In this document: positions 7,831 through 17,268 of the stretch, in pieces
How the letters are laid out: the number at the start of each line of letters is the position of its first letter
Position numbering within the stretch: position 1 is the stretch's first letter
NCBI RefSeq assembly: GCF_018616375.1
Contig: NZ_JAEQBB010000007.1
Span: 62,001 to 126,000 of the forward strand
Reading direction: 5' to 3'
Length of the DNA stretch: 64,000 nucleotides
From: Exiguobacterium sp. J17977
GTDB lineage: Bacteria; Bacillota; Bacilli; Exiguobacteriales; Exiguobacteriaceae
Translations under genes and position numbers: made by a program
Notes under the pieces: model-generated
Told to the model about the DNA's origin: nothing
Seen by the model: only the letters and a program-made list of their open reading frames with translations
The model's database searches: none

Positions 7831-9396
7831 GTGACCACATTATTTCTCTATATGGCTGTTTATTTACTTCCGGCTTTCTTATTGAGCCACCTTGCCCTTG
7901 ATGTCTTGCTCCGGAATCCGCGCCAAGTCGAGCATCGACTACTCAGCCTGTTCGTATTTGGTTACGCAATGTTGTTCTTGGCTGAGTTCGGGCGGCATCT
8001 GTCCCCCATCGAAGCCAGTCCCGCTTTTGTCACCTATTGGTTTGGCAACGCCGGCATTTTGATTTTTGTGTGTTCCGTCCATTTCATCATCAAAGTGACG
8101 GGAGTTGGGGCGAAACTGCCGAAATGGATGTATCCGTATGTCATCTATTTGCCGCTCGTGCCGGTCGCGTTGACGTTCATCCGTCAAGAGAACATTTTGA
8201 ACAGTCAGCGCTTCGATCAAGTCGGTCCTTGGATTTATCCGGAGTTCAACTTGTCCTATTTGACGACGATGACGGTCGGGAACGTGTTTCATTTCCTCAT
8301 CATCCTGTTACTCGTCTATGCACTCAAACGCGCCGATCGGACCGAGCATCAACGTGTCCTGCGCATGCTCATATGGACCGCCGTTGCCGTCCTCATCTGG
8401 GACGTCATCTTCGGCTATTTCCAGTTCCGTGGGGTCATGCCACCGTATGCGTATATGTATGGCGGCCTTGTCTGGACGGTCGCCCTCGTCGTGGCGATGA
8501 ACCGACTCGATTTCCTCGCGTCTTATGCGAAACGATACGGTACGCTCTACAATTTGAACCCGTCGGCGATTCTGCTCGTCGATGACACTGGTCGCATTGA
8601 GAGTGCGAATCCGGCCGCGCGTATGTTGTTTCATACCGTCCGAGTCGTCAATGAGCGTTTTGTCGATTTGTTGCCCGAGAAAAAGCGGGACGAGTGGTGT
8701 GAGCACTACGCCCAACATTTTAACGCGCAAAAGAAGTTTCTCGAGTTCGAGACGAAGATTCAAACAAAGTCGGGACAAGAGCGGTACGTCGTCATCGACG
8801 GGGACTTCGTCTATATCGACCAGAAGATTCATGGCATGATTTTGATTCGGGACGTCCATACGTTCAAAGAAGCCGAACAGTCGATTCGCTTCTTTGCCTA
8901 TCACGACCCGCTGACGAAACTCGCGAACCGTCGCGCATTTTATGAACAGGCCGACCAGGCGTTACTGCAAGCGGAAACGCTCGCGCTCGTCATTCTCGAT
9001 CTCGATGGTTTTAAAGGCATCAATGACACATACGGCCACCAGGTCGGTGATGAATTCCTCATCCACCTCGGCGTCCTGCTCGAAGCGGTGACGCCAGAAA
9101 CGGGACTGGCCTCGCGCGTCGGCGGGGATGAGTTCTATATGTATTTGACAGACGTTGCAGCGGACGAAGTCGTCACGTTCGTCGAACGGTTGCAATCCGA
9201 ATTGGCCGAACGGCCGTTCCGACTCGGACGGGAGACGATTCCGATTCGAGCGAGCATCGGGGTCAGCGTCGCACCGGAGCAAGGGTCAGATTTAGACACG
9301 CTCATTCATAAAGCCGATCAGGCGATGTATCAAATCAAGCAACACGGCAAAAACGACTATGCGATTTATGACGAGGTGTTACACGGACCGAAATAA
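7831..9396 (+). CDS. Membrane diguanylate cyclase (7TM sensor, PAS, GGDEF)
   Basis: A roughly 521-residue signalling protein. The first 220 residues form about seven membrane helices of the histidine-kinase-7TM type, then a PAS-like segment (SAILLVDDTGRIESANPAA), then a GGDEF domain with an intact GGDEF at residues 431-435. The usual RxxD inhibitory site five residues before GGDEF is absent. It should make cyclic di-GMP from two GTP. I choose GTG at 7831, preceded by GAAAGGGG, over the ATG at 7801, which has no good ribosome-binding site. Cyclic di-GMP often controls Pel synthesis, and a pel operon lies 4 kb upstream; the link is only suggestive. Confidence 0.88.
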   Translation: MTTLFLYMAVYLLPAFLLSHLALDVLLRNPRQVEHRLLSLFVFGYAMLFLAEFGRHLSPIEASPAFVTYWFGNAGILIFVCSVHFIIKVTGVGAKLPKWMYPYVIYLPLVPVALTFIRQENILNSQRFDQVGPWIYPEFNLSYLTTMTVGNVFHFLIILLLVYALKRADRTEHQRVLRMLIWTAVAVLIWDVIFGYFQFRGVMPPYAYMYGGLVWTVALVVAMNRLDFLASYAKRYGTLYNLNPSAILLVDDTGRIESANPAARMLFHTVRVVNERFVDLLPEKKRDEWCEHYAQHFNAQKKFLEFETKIQTKSGQERYVVIDGDFVYIDQKIHGMILIRDVHTFKEAEQSIRFFAYHDPLTKLANRRAFYEQADQALLQAETLALVILDLDGFKGINDTYGHQVGDEFLIHLGVLLEAVTPETGLASRVGGDEFYMYLTDVAADEVVTFVERLQSELAERPFRLGRETIPIRASIGVSVAPEQGSDLDTLIHKADQAMYQIKQHGKNDYAIYDEVLHGPK

Positions 9397-9441
9397 CGGG
9401 AACGAGAATGAAGATGGCAACTTGATAGAGGAGGAGACGAT

Positions 9442-9891
9442 ATGACTGAAAAACCGTTAGTGACGATGCGCGCCGAAGGGGAAGCGACGAGTGTGAAGAC
9501 GACGGTGCACGTGCGTGACCTCGAGCCGTTCGTCGTCGATGAGCCGGAGCGACTCGGCGGTACGGATGCCGGTCCGAATCCGCTCGAGTATTTGCTCGGG
9601 TCACTCTCGGCATGTACGACGATTATGATCGCTTACGTGGCGCAAGACCAGGACTTCAGTTATGACGGGGTGACGTTCGTGACCGAAGGGACGCTCGACC
9701 CTCGTGGTTTCCAAGGGGTCGAGGGCGTGCGAACGTATTTCGAGGCGGTGCATGTGAAAATCGTCCTCGATACGATTGAATCGGATGAACGGATTGCGGC
9801 GCTACAAAAAGGCGTCGAAGCACGTTGTCCGATTACAAATTTGATGCATGCGGCCGATGTCGACCTCACGGCGACGTGGACACGGAAATGA
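9442..9891 (+). CDS. OsmC/Ohr-family peroxidase-like protein
   Basis: A 149-residue OsmC-family protein. The two family cysteines are visible in SACTT (near residue 56) and EARCPITN (near residue 128), which in characterised members reduce organic hydroperoxides. A GGAGGAGACGAT ribosome-binding region precedes the ATG. It stands alone with its own terminator. Distinguishing OsmC from Ohr or YhfA subgroups would need alignment. Confidence 0.88.
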   Translation: MTEKPLVTMRAEGEATSVKTTVHVRDLEPFVVDEPERLGGTDAGPNPLEYLLGSLSACTTIMIAYVAQDQDFSYDGVTFVTEGTLDPRGFQGVEGVRTYFEAVHVKIVLDTIESDERIAALQKGVEARCPITNLMHAADVDLTATWTRK

Positions 9892-9916
9892 GGATGGGGC
9901 AACCCATCCTTTTTTT
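9891..9916 (+). terminator. Terminator of the OsmC-family gene
   Basis: AGGATGGG/CCCATCCT stem with a GCAA loop and seven T, starting at the stop codon. Confidence 0.92.
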
Positions 9917-9979
9917 GATGCAGACAGGAATGTTTGCCGGCGAGCACGAACAAAAGGAGACGTGAGAAAGGAGGACATG

Positions 9980-10414
9980 ATGGACATTCGCCCGATGACG
10001 CCACAAGACGCCCGCGCGATTCAAGCGTGGACGTACGAGTCACCATATGATTTTTATAATCAAGAAGCTTCAGCGGAAGGGCTGGATGAACTGATGGCAT
10101 ATCAGGCTATCCATGACGGTACGTTGATCGGTTTTTACTGTCTCGGCAAATATGCCCAGGTGCCGAACGATACATACGTTTACGATGACACATACGTCGA
10201 CCTCGGTCTCGGCATGCGACCGGACCGAACGGGGCGAGGATACGGTCGGACGTTCGTCCGGTTGGTGATGCAAGAAGCGGCGCGCGAAGGCAAACCGCTC
10301 CGGCTGACGGTGGCCGCGTTCAACGAGCGGGCCATCCATCTCTATGAGCGGCTTGGGTTTCAACAGGTCACTTCGTTTGAAAAAGGGGCGACCCGTTATC
10401 TCGTCATGATTTAA
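9980..10414 (+). CDS. GNAT-family N-acetyltransferase
   Basis: A 144-residue GNAT acetyltransferase. The acetyl-CoA motif A is RPDRTGRGYGRTFV, followed by the late NERAIHLYERLGF segment typical of the fold. Of two adjacent ATG codons (9977, 9980) I use 9980 because AAAGGAGG at 9967-9974 then has a five-base spacing. Acceptor substrate unknown. Confidence 0.85.
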   Translation: MDIRPMTPQDARAIQAWTYESPYDFYNQEASAEGLDELMAYQAIHDGTLIGFYCLGKYAQVPNDTYVYDDTYVDLGLGMRPDRTGRGYGRTFVRLVMQEAAREGKPLRLTVAAFNERAIHLYERLGFQQVTSFEKGATRYLVMI

Positions 10415-10417
10415 TAA

Positions 10418-10864
10418 TCAACCGTACTGTTTTTGATGGGCTTTCTTTCGTTTCAAATAGTCTTCATCTGCTCGAAGTTGATCCCATCGCTCCTTGAAGA
10501 TGCGGGCCGATTCCGCCTTTTCTTCATCGATTTGTCGGTCGTGGATGTCGCCGTCGTCCTTATATTTTCGTCCGCCTTTATAGTTGGCGTAACGTCTCGC
10601 CCGGGTATAGCCCATCTGGATGAATTTGCGGGCCATATCCATCCCGACGAAGTCATCGGCGGCCCGATACGCCTCGAACAGCTCCATAATCTCATCGGCG
10701 GACTGTTTGGCGATGTCGGGCGTCTTGAAACGCCAATGGGGGAGAATCTCACTTTTATACGGTTCGACGAGCAGGACCCCTTGTTCGCCTCGTCCGACCC
10801 GATACAGCTCCGGTTGTTTACGGAAATCAATCGTTTTAAAATCTAAATCATAATCAAATGGCAT
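10418..10864 (-). CDS. DUF4385 family protein
   Basis: A 148-residue soluble protein with the DUF4385 pattern: FDYDLDFKTIDFR at the start, KSEILPHWRFKTPD, and a conserved GMDMARKFIQMGYTRARRYANY segment with a basic C-terminus. Function unknown. GGAGGG lies right before a first ATG at 10870, so the second ATG at 10864, with proper spacing, is the likelier start. It converges with the preceding GNAT gene with only three bases between them. Confidence 0.85.
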   Translation of the reverse strand: MPFDYDLDFKTIDFRKQPELYRVGRGEQGVLLVEPYKSEILPHWRFKTPDIAKQSADEIMELFEAYRAADDFVGMDMARKFIQMGYTRARRYANYKGGRKYKDDGDIHDRQIDEEKAESARIFKERWDQLRADEDYLKRKKAHQKQYG

Positions 10865-10931
10865 CGTCATCCCTCCTCATGGACTCATTCCCGGAACGAA
10901 TCCGAGGGAAACGACAGAAAGGAAGAACACC

Positions 10932-11483
10932 ATGATTCAACTTGATACAGATCGGCTCCAGTTGCGGGCGTTTCAACTCGAGGACGCTGAACAGATGTTT
11001 CGATACGCGCAAGACGAGCGGGTCGGACCAAAAGCCGGATGGGCACCGCACCAATCGGTCGAGGAGACGCGTGACGTCATCCGGCTGTTCCAACAAGACG
11101 AAGACGTCTGGGCCATCACGTTAAAAGAGACAGGCGAGGTCATCGGCAGCCTCGGGCTGCACGACCGCCGGCCGGACCCTGAGATTCAGCATGACCGCCA
11201 ACGCGAAATCGGGTATGTCCTCAGCCCGGAGCACTGGGGGAAAGGGTACATCCCGGAGGCTGTTCATGAAGTGATGCGCCACGGATTTGATGATCTAGAG
11301 CTCGAACGCATCTGGTGCGGTCATTTCGACTTCAACGACCAGTCGCGCCGTGTCGTCGAAAAGACGGGCTTCACGTACGTGTTCACGACATCCCAACAGT
11401 TGACGCGCTTGGATGGGCGCACGGTGCAGAGCCTCATTTACGTTGTGACGAAAGACGAGTATGAGGAACGCCGGGCTCAATGA
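10932..11483 (+). CDS. GNAT acetyltransferase, RimJ/RimL type
   Basis: A 183-residue GNAT with the RimJ/RimL layout: TDRLQLRAFQLEDAEQMF at the N-terminus, GEVIGSLGLHD, and the acetyl-CoA loop SPEHWGKGYIPEA. Such enzymes acetylate protein N-termini or small amines; the substrate cannot be told. An AGAAAGGAAGAACACC ribosome-binding region precedes the ATG. The terminator stem overlaps its last codons. Confidence 0.87.
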   Translation: MIQLDTDRLQLRAFQLEDAEQMFRYAQDERVGPKAGWAPHQSVEETRDVIRLFQQDEDVWAITLKETGEVIGSLGLHDRRPDPEIQHDRQREIGYVLSPEHWGKGYIPEAVHEVMRHGFDDLELERIWCGHFDFNDQSRRVVEKTGFTYVFTTSQQLTRLDGRTVQSLIYVVTKDEYEERRAQ

Positions 11484-11500
11484 TGAGCTTGGCGTTTTTT
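11469..11500 (+). terminator. Terminator overlapping the end of the GNAT gene
   Basis: CGCCGGGCTCA / TGAGCTTGGCG (two G-T pairs) with loop ATGA containing the stop codon, followed by six T. Confidence 0.85.
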
Positions 11501-11519
11501 GGTGCGGAAAAATAAATAC

Positions 11520-11548
11520 TTGATATGTAACCGGTTACACATTATGAT
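11520..11548 (+). promoter_or_regulatory. rbs operon promoter with internal RbsR-type operator
   Basis: -35 TTGATA (11520-11525), 17 bases, -10 TATGAT (11543-11548). The spacer contains the perfect palindrome TGTAACCGGTTACA at 11526-11539, a LacI-family type operator and the best candidate for autoregulation by RbsR. Confidence 0.8.
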
Positions 11549-11553
11549 GTGTT

Positions 11554-11567
11554 TGTAAGCGTTACCA
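11554..11567. promoter_or_regulatory. cre (CcpA site) in the rbs leader
   Basis: TGTAAGCGTTACCA fits the cre consensus TGWAANCGNTNWCA. It lies at the expected transcription start, just after the -10 at 11543-11548, which suits catabolite repression. Confidence 0.7.
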
Positions 11568-11583
11568 AAAAAGGGGGGTCGAG

Positions 11584-12567
11584 ATGGCAACAATCAAACA
11601 AGTGGCCAAACGGGCGAACGTTTCTGTCGCGACCGTGTCCCGTGTCATGAACAATAACGGCTATGTGAGCGCCGAGGCGAGGGAGGCCGTCGAGCGGGCC
11701 ATCGCCGAGCTCGACTACGCCCCGAACCGGGTCGCGCGTTCGTTATTCACCAAAACATCCGGGCTGATCGGATTGATTATGCCAGATATCACGAACCCGT
11801 TCTTCCCGCAGTTGGCCCGCGCGATTGAAGACGTGGCCAATCAGCACGGCTATCAAGTCGTCTTGTGCAACACGGACGAGCAACTGGCGAAAGAACAGTC
11901 GTACTTGGTCGCGCTTCAGACGATGCATGTTGACGGCCTAATCATCACGACGAACCACTCGGACAATCCGAACTATGAAAAGTTAGAGGTGCCGATGGTC
12001 GCGCTCGACCGAATCGTCAAGTCCGGCATTGACGCCGTCATTTCAGACGGATATGAAGGCGGTCGGCTGGCGGCAGAGACGCTGTTGAATTGTGGCGCGA
12101 CAAGGCTCGCTCACATTGGCGGACCGGAACAGCTGCAGACGGTGAAGCGACGGACGGATGGGTTCCTTGACGTCGCGGGAGATCGTCTCGTCGGCATGAC
12201 GCATTCGAGTTTCACGTTCAAAGAAGCGCTCACGGCGGCGCAAACGCTGTTTGATGAGCATTGGCCGTTCGATGGATTGTTCGCCGCCAATGACGTCATC
12301 GCGGCCGCGGTGTTGCAGGAAGCGGTGCGTCGGAATGTTCGTGTGCCGCAAGATTTGCAAGTCATCGGTTACGACGGCATCGAGCTCGGGGAGATGACGT
12401 CGCCGCCGCTCACGACAATCTCGCAACCCATCTATGAGATGGGACGCCGAGCGACCGAGCGACTCCTCGACTTGATTGAGAAGAAAGATACCGTTACGAA
12501 AGAAATCTTGTTGCCCGTCACGTTGACGGAGCGACAGACGACGATCCGAAAGGGGCATGACACATGA
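11584..12567 (+). CDS. rbsR: Ribose operon repressor RbsR (LacI family)
   Basis: A 327-residue LacI-family regulator. The N-terminal helix-turn-helix TIKQVAKRANVSVATVSRVMN (residues 3-23) and hinge are standard, and the rest is a periplasmic-binding-protein fold starting at GLIGLIMPDITNPFF. It heads the rbs operon and overlaps rbsK by ATGA. By analogy it represses the operon without ribose; the palindrome at 11526-11539 is the likely site. AAGGGGGG precedes the ATG. Confidence 0.94.
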   Translation: MATIKQVAKRANVSVATVSRVMNNNGYVSAEAREAVERAIAELDYAPNRVARSLFTKTSGLIGLIMPDITNPFFPQLARAIEDVANQHGYQVVLCNTDEQLAKEQSYLVALQTMHVDGLIITTNHSDNPNYEKLEVPMVALDRIVKSGIDAVISDGYEGGRLAAETLLNCGATRLAHIGGPEQLQTVKRRTDGFLDVAGDRLVGMTHSSFTFKEALTAAQTLFDEHWPFDGLFAANDVIAAAVLQEAVRRNVRVPQDLQVIGYDGIELGEMTSPPLTTISQPIYEMGRRATERLLDLIEKKDTVTKEILLPVTLTERQTTIRKGHDT

Positions 12568-13448
12568 AGCGAATTGTGGTCATCGGTAGTGTATCGATGG
12601 ATTTAGTGGTCACAACAGACAAACGTCCGCAGGCAGGAGAGACCGTCATCGGGCAGGCGTTTCAGACGGTGCCCGGAGGAAAGGGTGCCAACCAAGCGGT
12701 CGCCGCCGCTCGACTCGGAGGACGAGTCGAGATGGTCGGATGTGTCGGCTCCGATGAATTCGGACAGCGTATCCGCCAAAACTTTGAACAGAATAAAGTG
12801 GGGACCCAATACCTGCGGACGATTGACGGCGAAGTGACCGGGACGGCGCATATCGTGCTCGCCGAAGGTGACAACTCGATTGTCGTCGTCCAATCGGCGA
12901 ATAAACAAGTCGTCTTCACGGAAGCCGAGCTCGAACAGTTGATTGATAACGAGACACTCGTCTTGCTTCAACTCGAGATTCCAATTGCAACGGTCGAGCA
13001 AGTGAGTGCGTACTGTCGCGCCCGACAAATCCCGGTGTTGTTAAATCCGGCTCCGTCGCAACCGCTCACGGATGAACTGCTCGAGCATGTGACCTACGTG
13101 ACGCCAAACGAGCACGAGTGCCGTGATTTGTTCGGAGCCATCCCGCTCGATGAGGTGCTACGCCGCTATCCGAACAAACTGATTGTGACCGAAGGGGTCA
13201 ACGGTGTCCGCTTCTTTGATGGCGAGATGATTCAGCACGTTCCAGCCATCCGAGCCGATGTCGTCGATACGACGGGAGCGGGGGACACGTTCAACGGGGC
13301 CCTCGCGGCCGCCTTGATGGAAGGAAGCGAGTTACGTGAAGCGGTACGCTTCGCCGTCGTCGCTTCAGGATTGAGTGTGGAAGGGTTCGGAGCCCAAGGC
13401 GGCATGCCGAACCGGAACGACGTCATGAGACGATTGGAGCGAGTGTGA
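12564..13448 (+). CDS. rbsK: Ribokinase RbsK
   Basis: A 294-residue PfkB-family kinase making ribose-5-phosphate from ribose and ATP. It has the N-terminal PGGKGANQAVAAARLGG signature and the C-terminal DTTGAGDTFNGALAAAL signature with catalytic Asp. The start overlaps the rbsR stop, and rbsD follows directly. Confidence 0.95.
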   Translation: MKRIVVIGSVSMDLVVTTDKRPQAGETVIGQAFQTVPGGKGANQAVAAARLGGRVEMVGCVGSDEFGQRIRQNFEQNKVGTQYLRTIDGEVTGTAHIVLAEGDNSIVVVQSANKQVVFTEAELEQLIDNETLVLLQLEIPIATVEQVSAYCRARQIPVLLNPAPSQPLTDELLEHVTYVTPNEHECRDLFGAIPLDEVLRRYPNKLIVTEGVNGVRFFDGEMIQHVPAIRADVVDTTGAGDTFNGALAAALMEGSELREAVRFAVVASGLSVEGFGAQGGMPNRNDVMRRLERV

Positions 13449-13837
13449 TGAAGAAACATGGGATTTTGAATAGCCATTTGACTAAAATCTTTGCGGACTT
13501 GGGTCATACGGACACGGTTGTCATCGCGGACTGTGGACTACCGATTCCAAATGGCGTGGCGCGAGTCGATTTGGCGCTTCGTCTCGGTGAACCGTCGTTC
13601 CTCGATGTATTAGATGCGGTCGAGTCGGATATGGTCATCGAACAGATCACCGTAGCCGATGAGGTGTTCACGGCGAACGAGCCAATCGCCAAAGCGTTGA
13701 CCGATCGATTTGACACGGTGAAAACTTGTTCGCATGAAGCGTTCAAACGCGAGGTCGAACAAGCGAAAGTCGTCATCCGGACAGGAGAAGCGACTCCGTA
13801 TGCGAACGTCATTTTACATGCCGGCGTCATCTTTTAA
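13448..13837 (+). CDS. rbsD: D-ribose pyranase RbsD
   Basis: A 129-residue mutarotase converting the pyran and furan forms of ribose before phosphorylation. The N-terminus [13 protein letters not shown] and the [11 protein letters not shown] segment are family-specific, as is the [12 protein letters not shown] end. I take ATG at 13448 (overlapping the rbsK stop) rather than GTG at 13445. Confidence 0.94.
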   Translation: MKKHGILNSHLTKIFADLGHTDTVVIADCGLPIPNGVARVDLALRLGEPSFLDVLDAVESDMVIEQITVADEVFTANEPIAKALTDRFDTVKTCSHEAFKREVEQAKVVIRTGEATPYANVILHAGVIF

Positions 13838-13848
13838 GGAGGGGTTCG

Positions 13849-15327
13849 ATGCACATCCAGTTGAAGCGCATCCATAAGTCGTTTGGTCCGGTCAGTGTAT
13901 TGAAAGGCGTCGACTTCGAATTGTTACCCGGCGAAATTCATGCGTTGATGGGCGAAAACGGGGCCGGTAAATCGACGCTCATGAAAGTGATGACCGGGCT
14001 GCATCCGCTCGATGAAGGAGAAGTCGTCATCGATGGGGCCGTCCGGCAGTTCAAACATCCGAAAGAAGCCGAACGGGCGGGTATCGCGTTTATCCACCAA
14101 GAGTTGAACATACTACCGGAGCTGACCGTGATGGAAAACTTGTTCCTTGGACGGGAATTGACCGGTCCGTTCGGTGTCATCAAGCAGCAAGAGATGAAGC
14201 GTCGGGCGCGGGAATATTTGGCCGAGTTGAACGTGTTCATGGAAGTCGATCAGCTCGCCAAACAATTATCTGTCGGACAACAGCAGATGATTGAGATTGC
14301 CAAAGCGCTCATGACGGATGCGAAAGTCATCGTCATGGACGAACCGACCGCCGCACTCACCGACCGCGAGATTCGAGCGCTGTTCTCGGTATCGCGGGCA
14401 TTGCGTGACCAAGGCGTGTCGATTATCTATATCTCGCACCGGATGGAAGAGATTTTTGAACTGTGCGACCGCATCACCGTCCTCCGCGATGGCGTATCGA
14501 TTGGGACACACCGCATCAATGAGACATCGTTCGAAGAAATCGTCAAAGAGATGGTCGGGCGAGAGATTGGGGAACGCTATCCGGATCGGAACGCCACGAT
14601 TGGCGACGTCGTACTTGAAGTCGATGGATTGATAGGTAACCGGTTCCACAATGTCTCGTTCGATGTTCGGGCCGGTGAAATCGTCGGTTTCTCGGGGCTC
14701 ATGGGAGCTGGACGCACCGAAGTGATGCGTGCCTTATTCGGAGCCGACCGGGCCAAAGGCGGAATCGTCAAATTGAATGGGAAAGAAATCCGAATCAAGC
14801 AACCGGCCGACGCGATCCGGCACGGCATCGCCTTCTTGACGGAAGACCGAAAAGGCGAAGGGTTATTGCTCGACTTCACGTTACGCGAGAACTTATCGCT
14901 GCCGACGCTCGATAAACGAGCGAAAGGGACAATCATCTCACGGCAAGCGGAAGAACAGTTCGCGGACGGCTATTTGAAAAAACTGCGCGTCAAACACCAC
15001 TCGATGGAGCAGAAAGTGAAGTCGCTCTCGGGTGGGAACCAACAAAAAATCGTCCTCGGCAAATGGCTCGGCGCCGAGCCGGACGTCTTGATTCTCGATG
15101 AACCGACGCGTGGTGTCGATGTCGGGGCGAAAAAAGAGATTTACACGATCATGAGTGAGCTTGCCGAGTCGGGCGTCGCCATCATCATGGTGTCGTCGGA
15201 TTTACCCGAGGTACTCGGGATGAGCGATCGGATTGTCGTCATGCGAGAAGGTGTCGTCACCGGAACGTTGGCCAAAGACGAGGCGACGCAAGAAAAAGTC
15301 ATGACATATGCGACAGGAGGACAATGA
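13849..15327 (+). CDS. rbsA: Ribose ABC transporter ATP-binding protein RbsA
   Basis: A 492-residue double ABC ATPase. The first half has Walker [10 protein letters not shown] (residues 35-43), signature [15 protein letters not shown] and Walker [12 protein letters not shown]. The second half has the degenerate GLMGAGRTE loop, signature [15 protein letters not shown] and [11 protein letters not shown]. Length is normal for sugar importers of the CUT2 class. It follows rbsD by 11 bases. Confidence 0.95.
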   Translation: MHIQLKRIHKSFGPVSVLKGVDFELLPGEIHALMGENGAGKSTLMKVMTGLHPLDEGEVVIDGAVRQFKHPKEAERAGIAFIHQELNILPELTVMENLFLGRELTGPFGVIKQQEMKRRAREYLAELNVFMEVDQLAKQLSVGQQQMIEIAKALMTDAKVIVMDEPTAALTDREIRALFSVSRALRDQGVSIIYISHRMEEIFELCDRITVLRDGVSIGTHRINETSFEEIVKEMVGREIGERYPDRNATIGDVVLEVDGLIGNRFHNVSFDVRAGEIVGFSGLMGAGRTEVMRALFGADRAKGGIVKLNGKEIRIKQPADAIRHGIAFLTEDRKGEGLLLDFTLRENLSLPTLDKRAKGTIISRQAEEQFADGYLKKLRVKHHSMEQKVKSLSGGNQQKIVLGKWLGAEPDVLILDEPTRGVDVGAKKEIYTIMSELAESGVAIIMVSSDLPEVLGMSDRIVVMREGVVTGTLAKDEATQEKVMTYATGGQ

Positions 15328-15328
15328 T

Positions 15329-16294
15329 ATGGAATTGAAAGCAGCGACTGCATTAGGTCGGCCGCAAAAGCTTGGTTGGGGACAAAAGCTCGGACCGTTA
15401 TTCGGATTGCTCGCCATCATCGTTGTGGTGACGGCGCTCGAACCAGGTTTTCTCTCGTTGAACAACATCTTTAACGTCCTGCGCCAAGTGTCCATCAACG
15501 CCTTGATTGCGTTCGGAATGACGTTCGTCATTTTGACAGGTGGCATCGACTTATCGGTCGGTTCGATTCTCGCCTTGTCTTCGGCATTCGTCGCCGGCAT
15601 GATGGTCGATGGGCAACACGCGGTCATGGCAATCGCGCTCGGATTGATTGCCGGTGCTGTGCTCGGTGCGTTCAACGGCGCCGTCATCACATACGGGAAA
15701 GTCGCACCGTTCATCGCGACGCTCGCGACGATGACGATTTATCGGGGCTTGACGCTCGTCTATACGGACGGCCGTCCGATTACCGGGCTAGGCGACTCGA
15801 CGTGGTTCGAACTGCTCGGACGCGGTTACTTCTGGATTATCCCGGTGCCAGCCGTGACGATGTTGATTGCTTTCGGTGTGTTGTACTTCATTTTGAAAAA
15901 GACGACGTTCGGTCGTCATACGTACGCGATTGGCGGTAACGAGGAAGCTGCCAAACTGATGGGCATCGGGGTCAACAAAGTCAAAGTCTTGATTTACTCG
16001 TTGTCGGGTACGTTGGCGGCACTCGCCGGCATCATTTTGACATCGCGTCTCAACTCGGCCCAACCGACGGCTGGGACGTCTTATGAACTTGACGCCATCG
16101 CAGCGGTCGTTCTCGGGGGAACGAGTCTTGCGGGTGGACGAGGCTGGATTGTCGGGACGCTGATTGGGGCGCTCATTATCGGCACGTTGAACAACGGTTT
16201 GAACCTTCTTGGCGTCTCATCGTTTTTCCAACTCGTCGTCAAAGGGGCCGTCATTTTATTCGCAGTATTGCTCGATCGAAAACAAAACGCGTAA
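15329..16294 (+). CDS. rbsC: Ribose ABC transporter permease RbsC
   Basis: A 321-residue CUT2 permease with about eight to ten hydrophobic helices and the family loop GGNEEAAKLMGI. AGGAGG at 15315-15320 selects ATG 15329, which shares no overlap with rbsA (stop 15325-15327); the in-frame position 15308 lies inside rbsA. Confidence 0.94.
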   Translation: MELKAATALGRPQKLGWGQKLGPLFGLLAIIVVVTALEPGFLSLNNIFNVLRQVSINALIAFGMTFVILTGGIDLSVGSILALSSAFVAGMMVDGQHAVMAIALGLIAGAVLGAFNGAVITYGKVAPFIATLATMTIYRGLTLVYTDGRPITGLGDSTWFELLGRGYFWIIPVPAVTMLIAFGVLYFILKKTTFGRHTYAIGGNEEAAKLMGIGVNKVKVLIYSLSGTLAALAGIILTSRLNSAQPTAGTSYELDAIAAVVLGGTSLAGGRGWIVGTLIGALIIGTLNNGLNLLGVSSFFQLVVKGAVILFAVLLDRKQNA

Positions 16295-16316
16295 TCATCG
16301 AAAGGGGAAACGGAAG

Positions 16317-17228
16317 ATGAAAAAATGGACAGCTTGGCTACTCGTATTGACAATGGTCGTCATGGCAGCTTGTTCGACGGAACAACCGGGGACAAGTTCG
16401 GAGCAAGAGACGAAAGACGGGGACTTCAAAATAGGGCTCTCGATTTCGACACTAAACAACCCGTTCTTCGTCGCGTTGAAAGACGGTGCGGAAGAGCAAG
16501 CAACTGAACTCGATGCGACACTCACGGTCGCCGATGCGCAAAACGATGCGGCCAAACAAGTGAGTGACGTCGAAGACATGATTCAAAAAGGGATGGACTT
16601 GATTCTTATCAACCCGACCGATTCGGAAGCAGTCGGAGCAGCCGTTCAAAGTGCGAACGATGCGGGCATCCCGGTCATCACGGTCGACCGTAACGCCGAG
16701 TCAGGCGACGTGGTCGCGCACGTGGCGTCAGATAACGTCGCTGGTGGGAAGCTCGCAGGTGACTATATGGTTGAACTCGTCGGCGAAGGCGGGAAAGTCG
16801 TCGAACTCGAAGGGATTCCAGGAGCGTCAGCGACACGTGACCGTGGTCAAGGATTCAACGAAGCAATCGATGGAAAACTTGACGTCGTCGCGAAACAGTC
16901 GGCTAACTTTGACCGCGCCCAAGGGTTGACGGTCATGGAGAACATCTTGCAAGACAATAAAGACATCGTCGCCGTATTCGCTCATAACGATGAGATGGCG
17001 CTCGGTGCCGTTCAAGCGTTGAACAGTGCCGGCTTGAACGATGTCAAAGTCATCGGCTTTGATGCGACGGATGATGCCGTCAAGGCGGTCGAGGACGGAA
17101 CGATGGCTGCGACGGTCGCGCAGAAACCGACAGAGATTGGAAAACTCGGTGTCGAGGCCGCTGTGAACCACTTAAAAGGGGAGACAGTGGAAGAAAACAT
17201 CCCGGTCGACCTCGAATTGATTAAATAA
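16317..17228 (+). CDS. rbsB: Ribose-binding lipoprotein RbsB
   Basis: A 303-residue solute-binding protein. It begins with a lipoprotein signal MKKWTAWLLVLTMVVMAAC with lipobox cysteine at residue 19, so it should be anchored outside the membrane. The sugar-binding fold starts at FKIGLSISTLNNPFF. The start at 16317 follows AAAGGGGAAACGGAAG; the longer in-frame reading from 16209 lies in rbsC. Last gene of the operon. Confidence 0.95.
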   Translation: MKKWTAWLLVLTMVVMAACSTEQPGTSSEQETKDGDFKIGLSISTLNNPFFVALKDGAEEQATELDATLTVADAQNDAAKQVSDVEDMIQKGMDLILINPTDSEAVGAAVQSANDAGIPVITVDRNAESGDVVAHVASDNVAGGKLAGDYMVELVGEGGKVVELEGIPGASATRDRGQGFNEAIDGKLDVVAKQSANFDRAQGLTVMENILQDNKDIVAVFAHNDEMALGAVQALNSAGLNDVKVIGFDATDDAVKAVEDGTMAATVAQKPTEIGKLGVEAAVNHLKGETVEENIPVDLELIK

Positions 17229-17232
17229 TATG

Positions 17233-17268
17233 AACAGCCGACGCATTCGAGGTGCGTCGGCTGTTTTT
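17233..17268 (+). terminator. Terminator of the rbs operon
   Basis: Perfect 13-base stem AACAGCCGACGCA/TGCGTCGGCTGTT, seven-base loop, T run to 17269. Confidence 0.95.
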
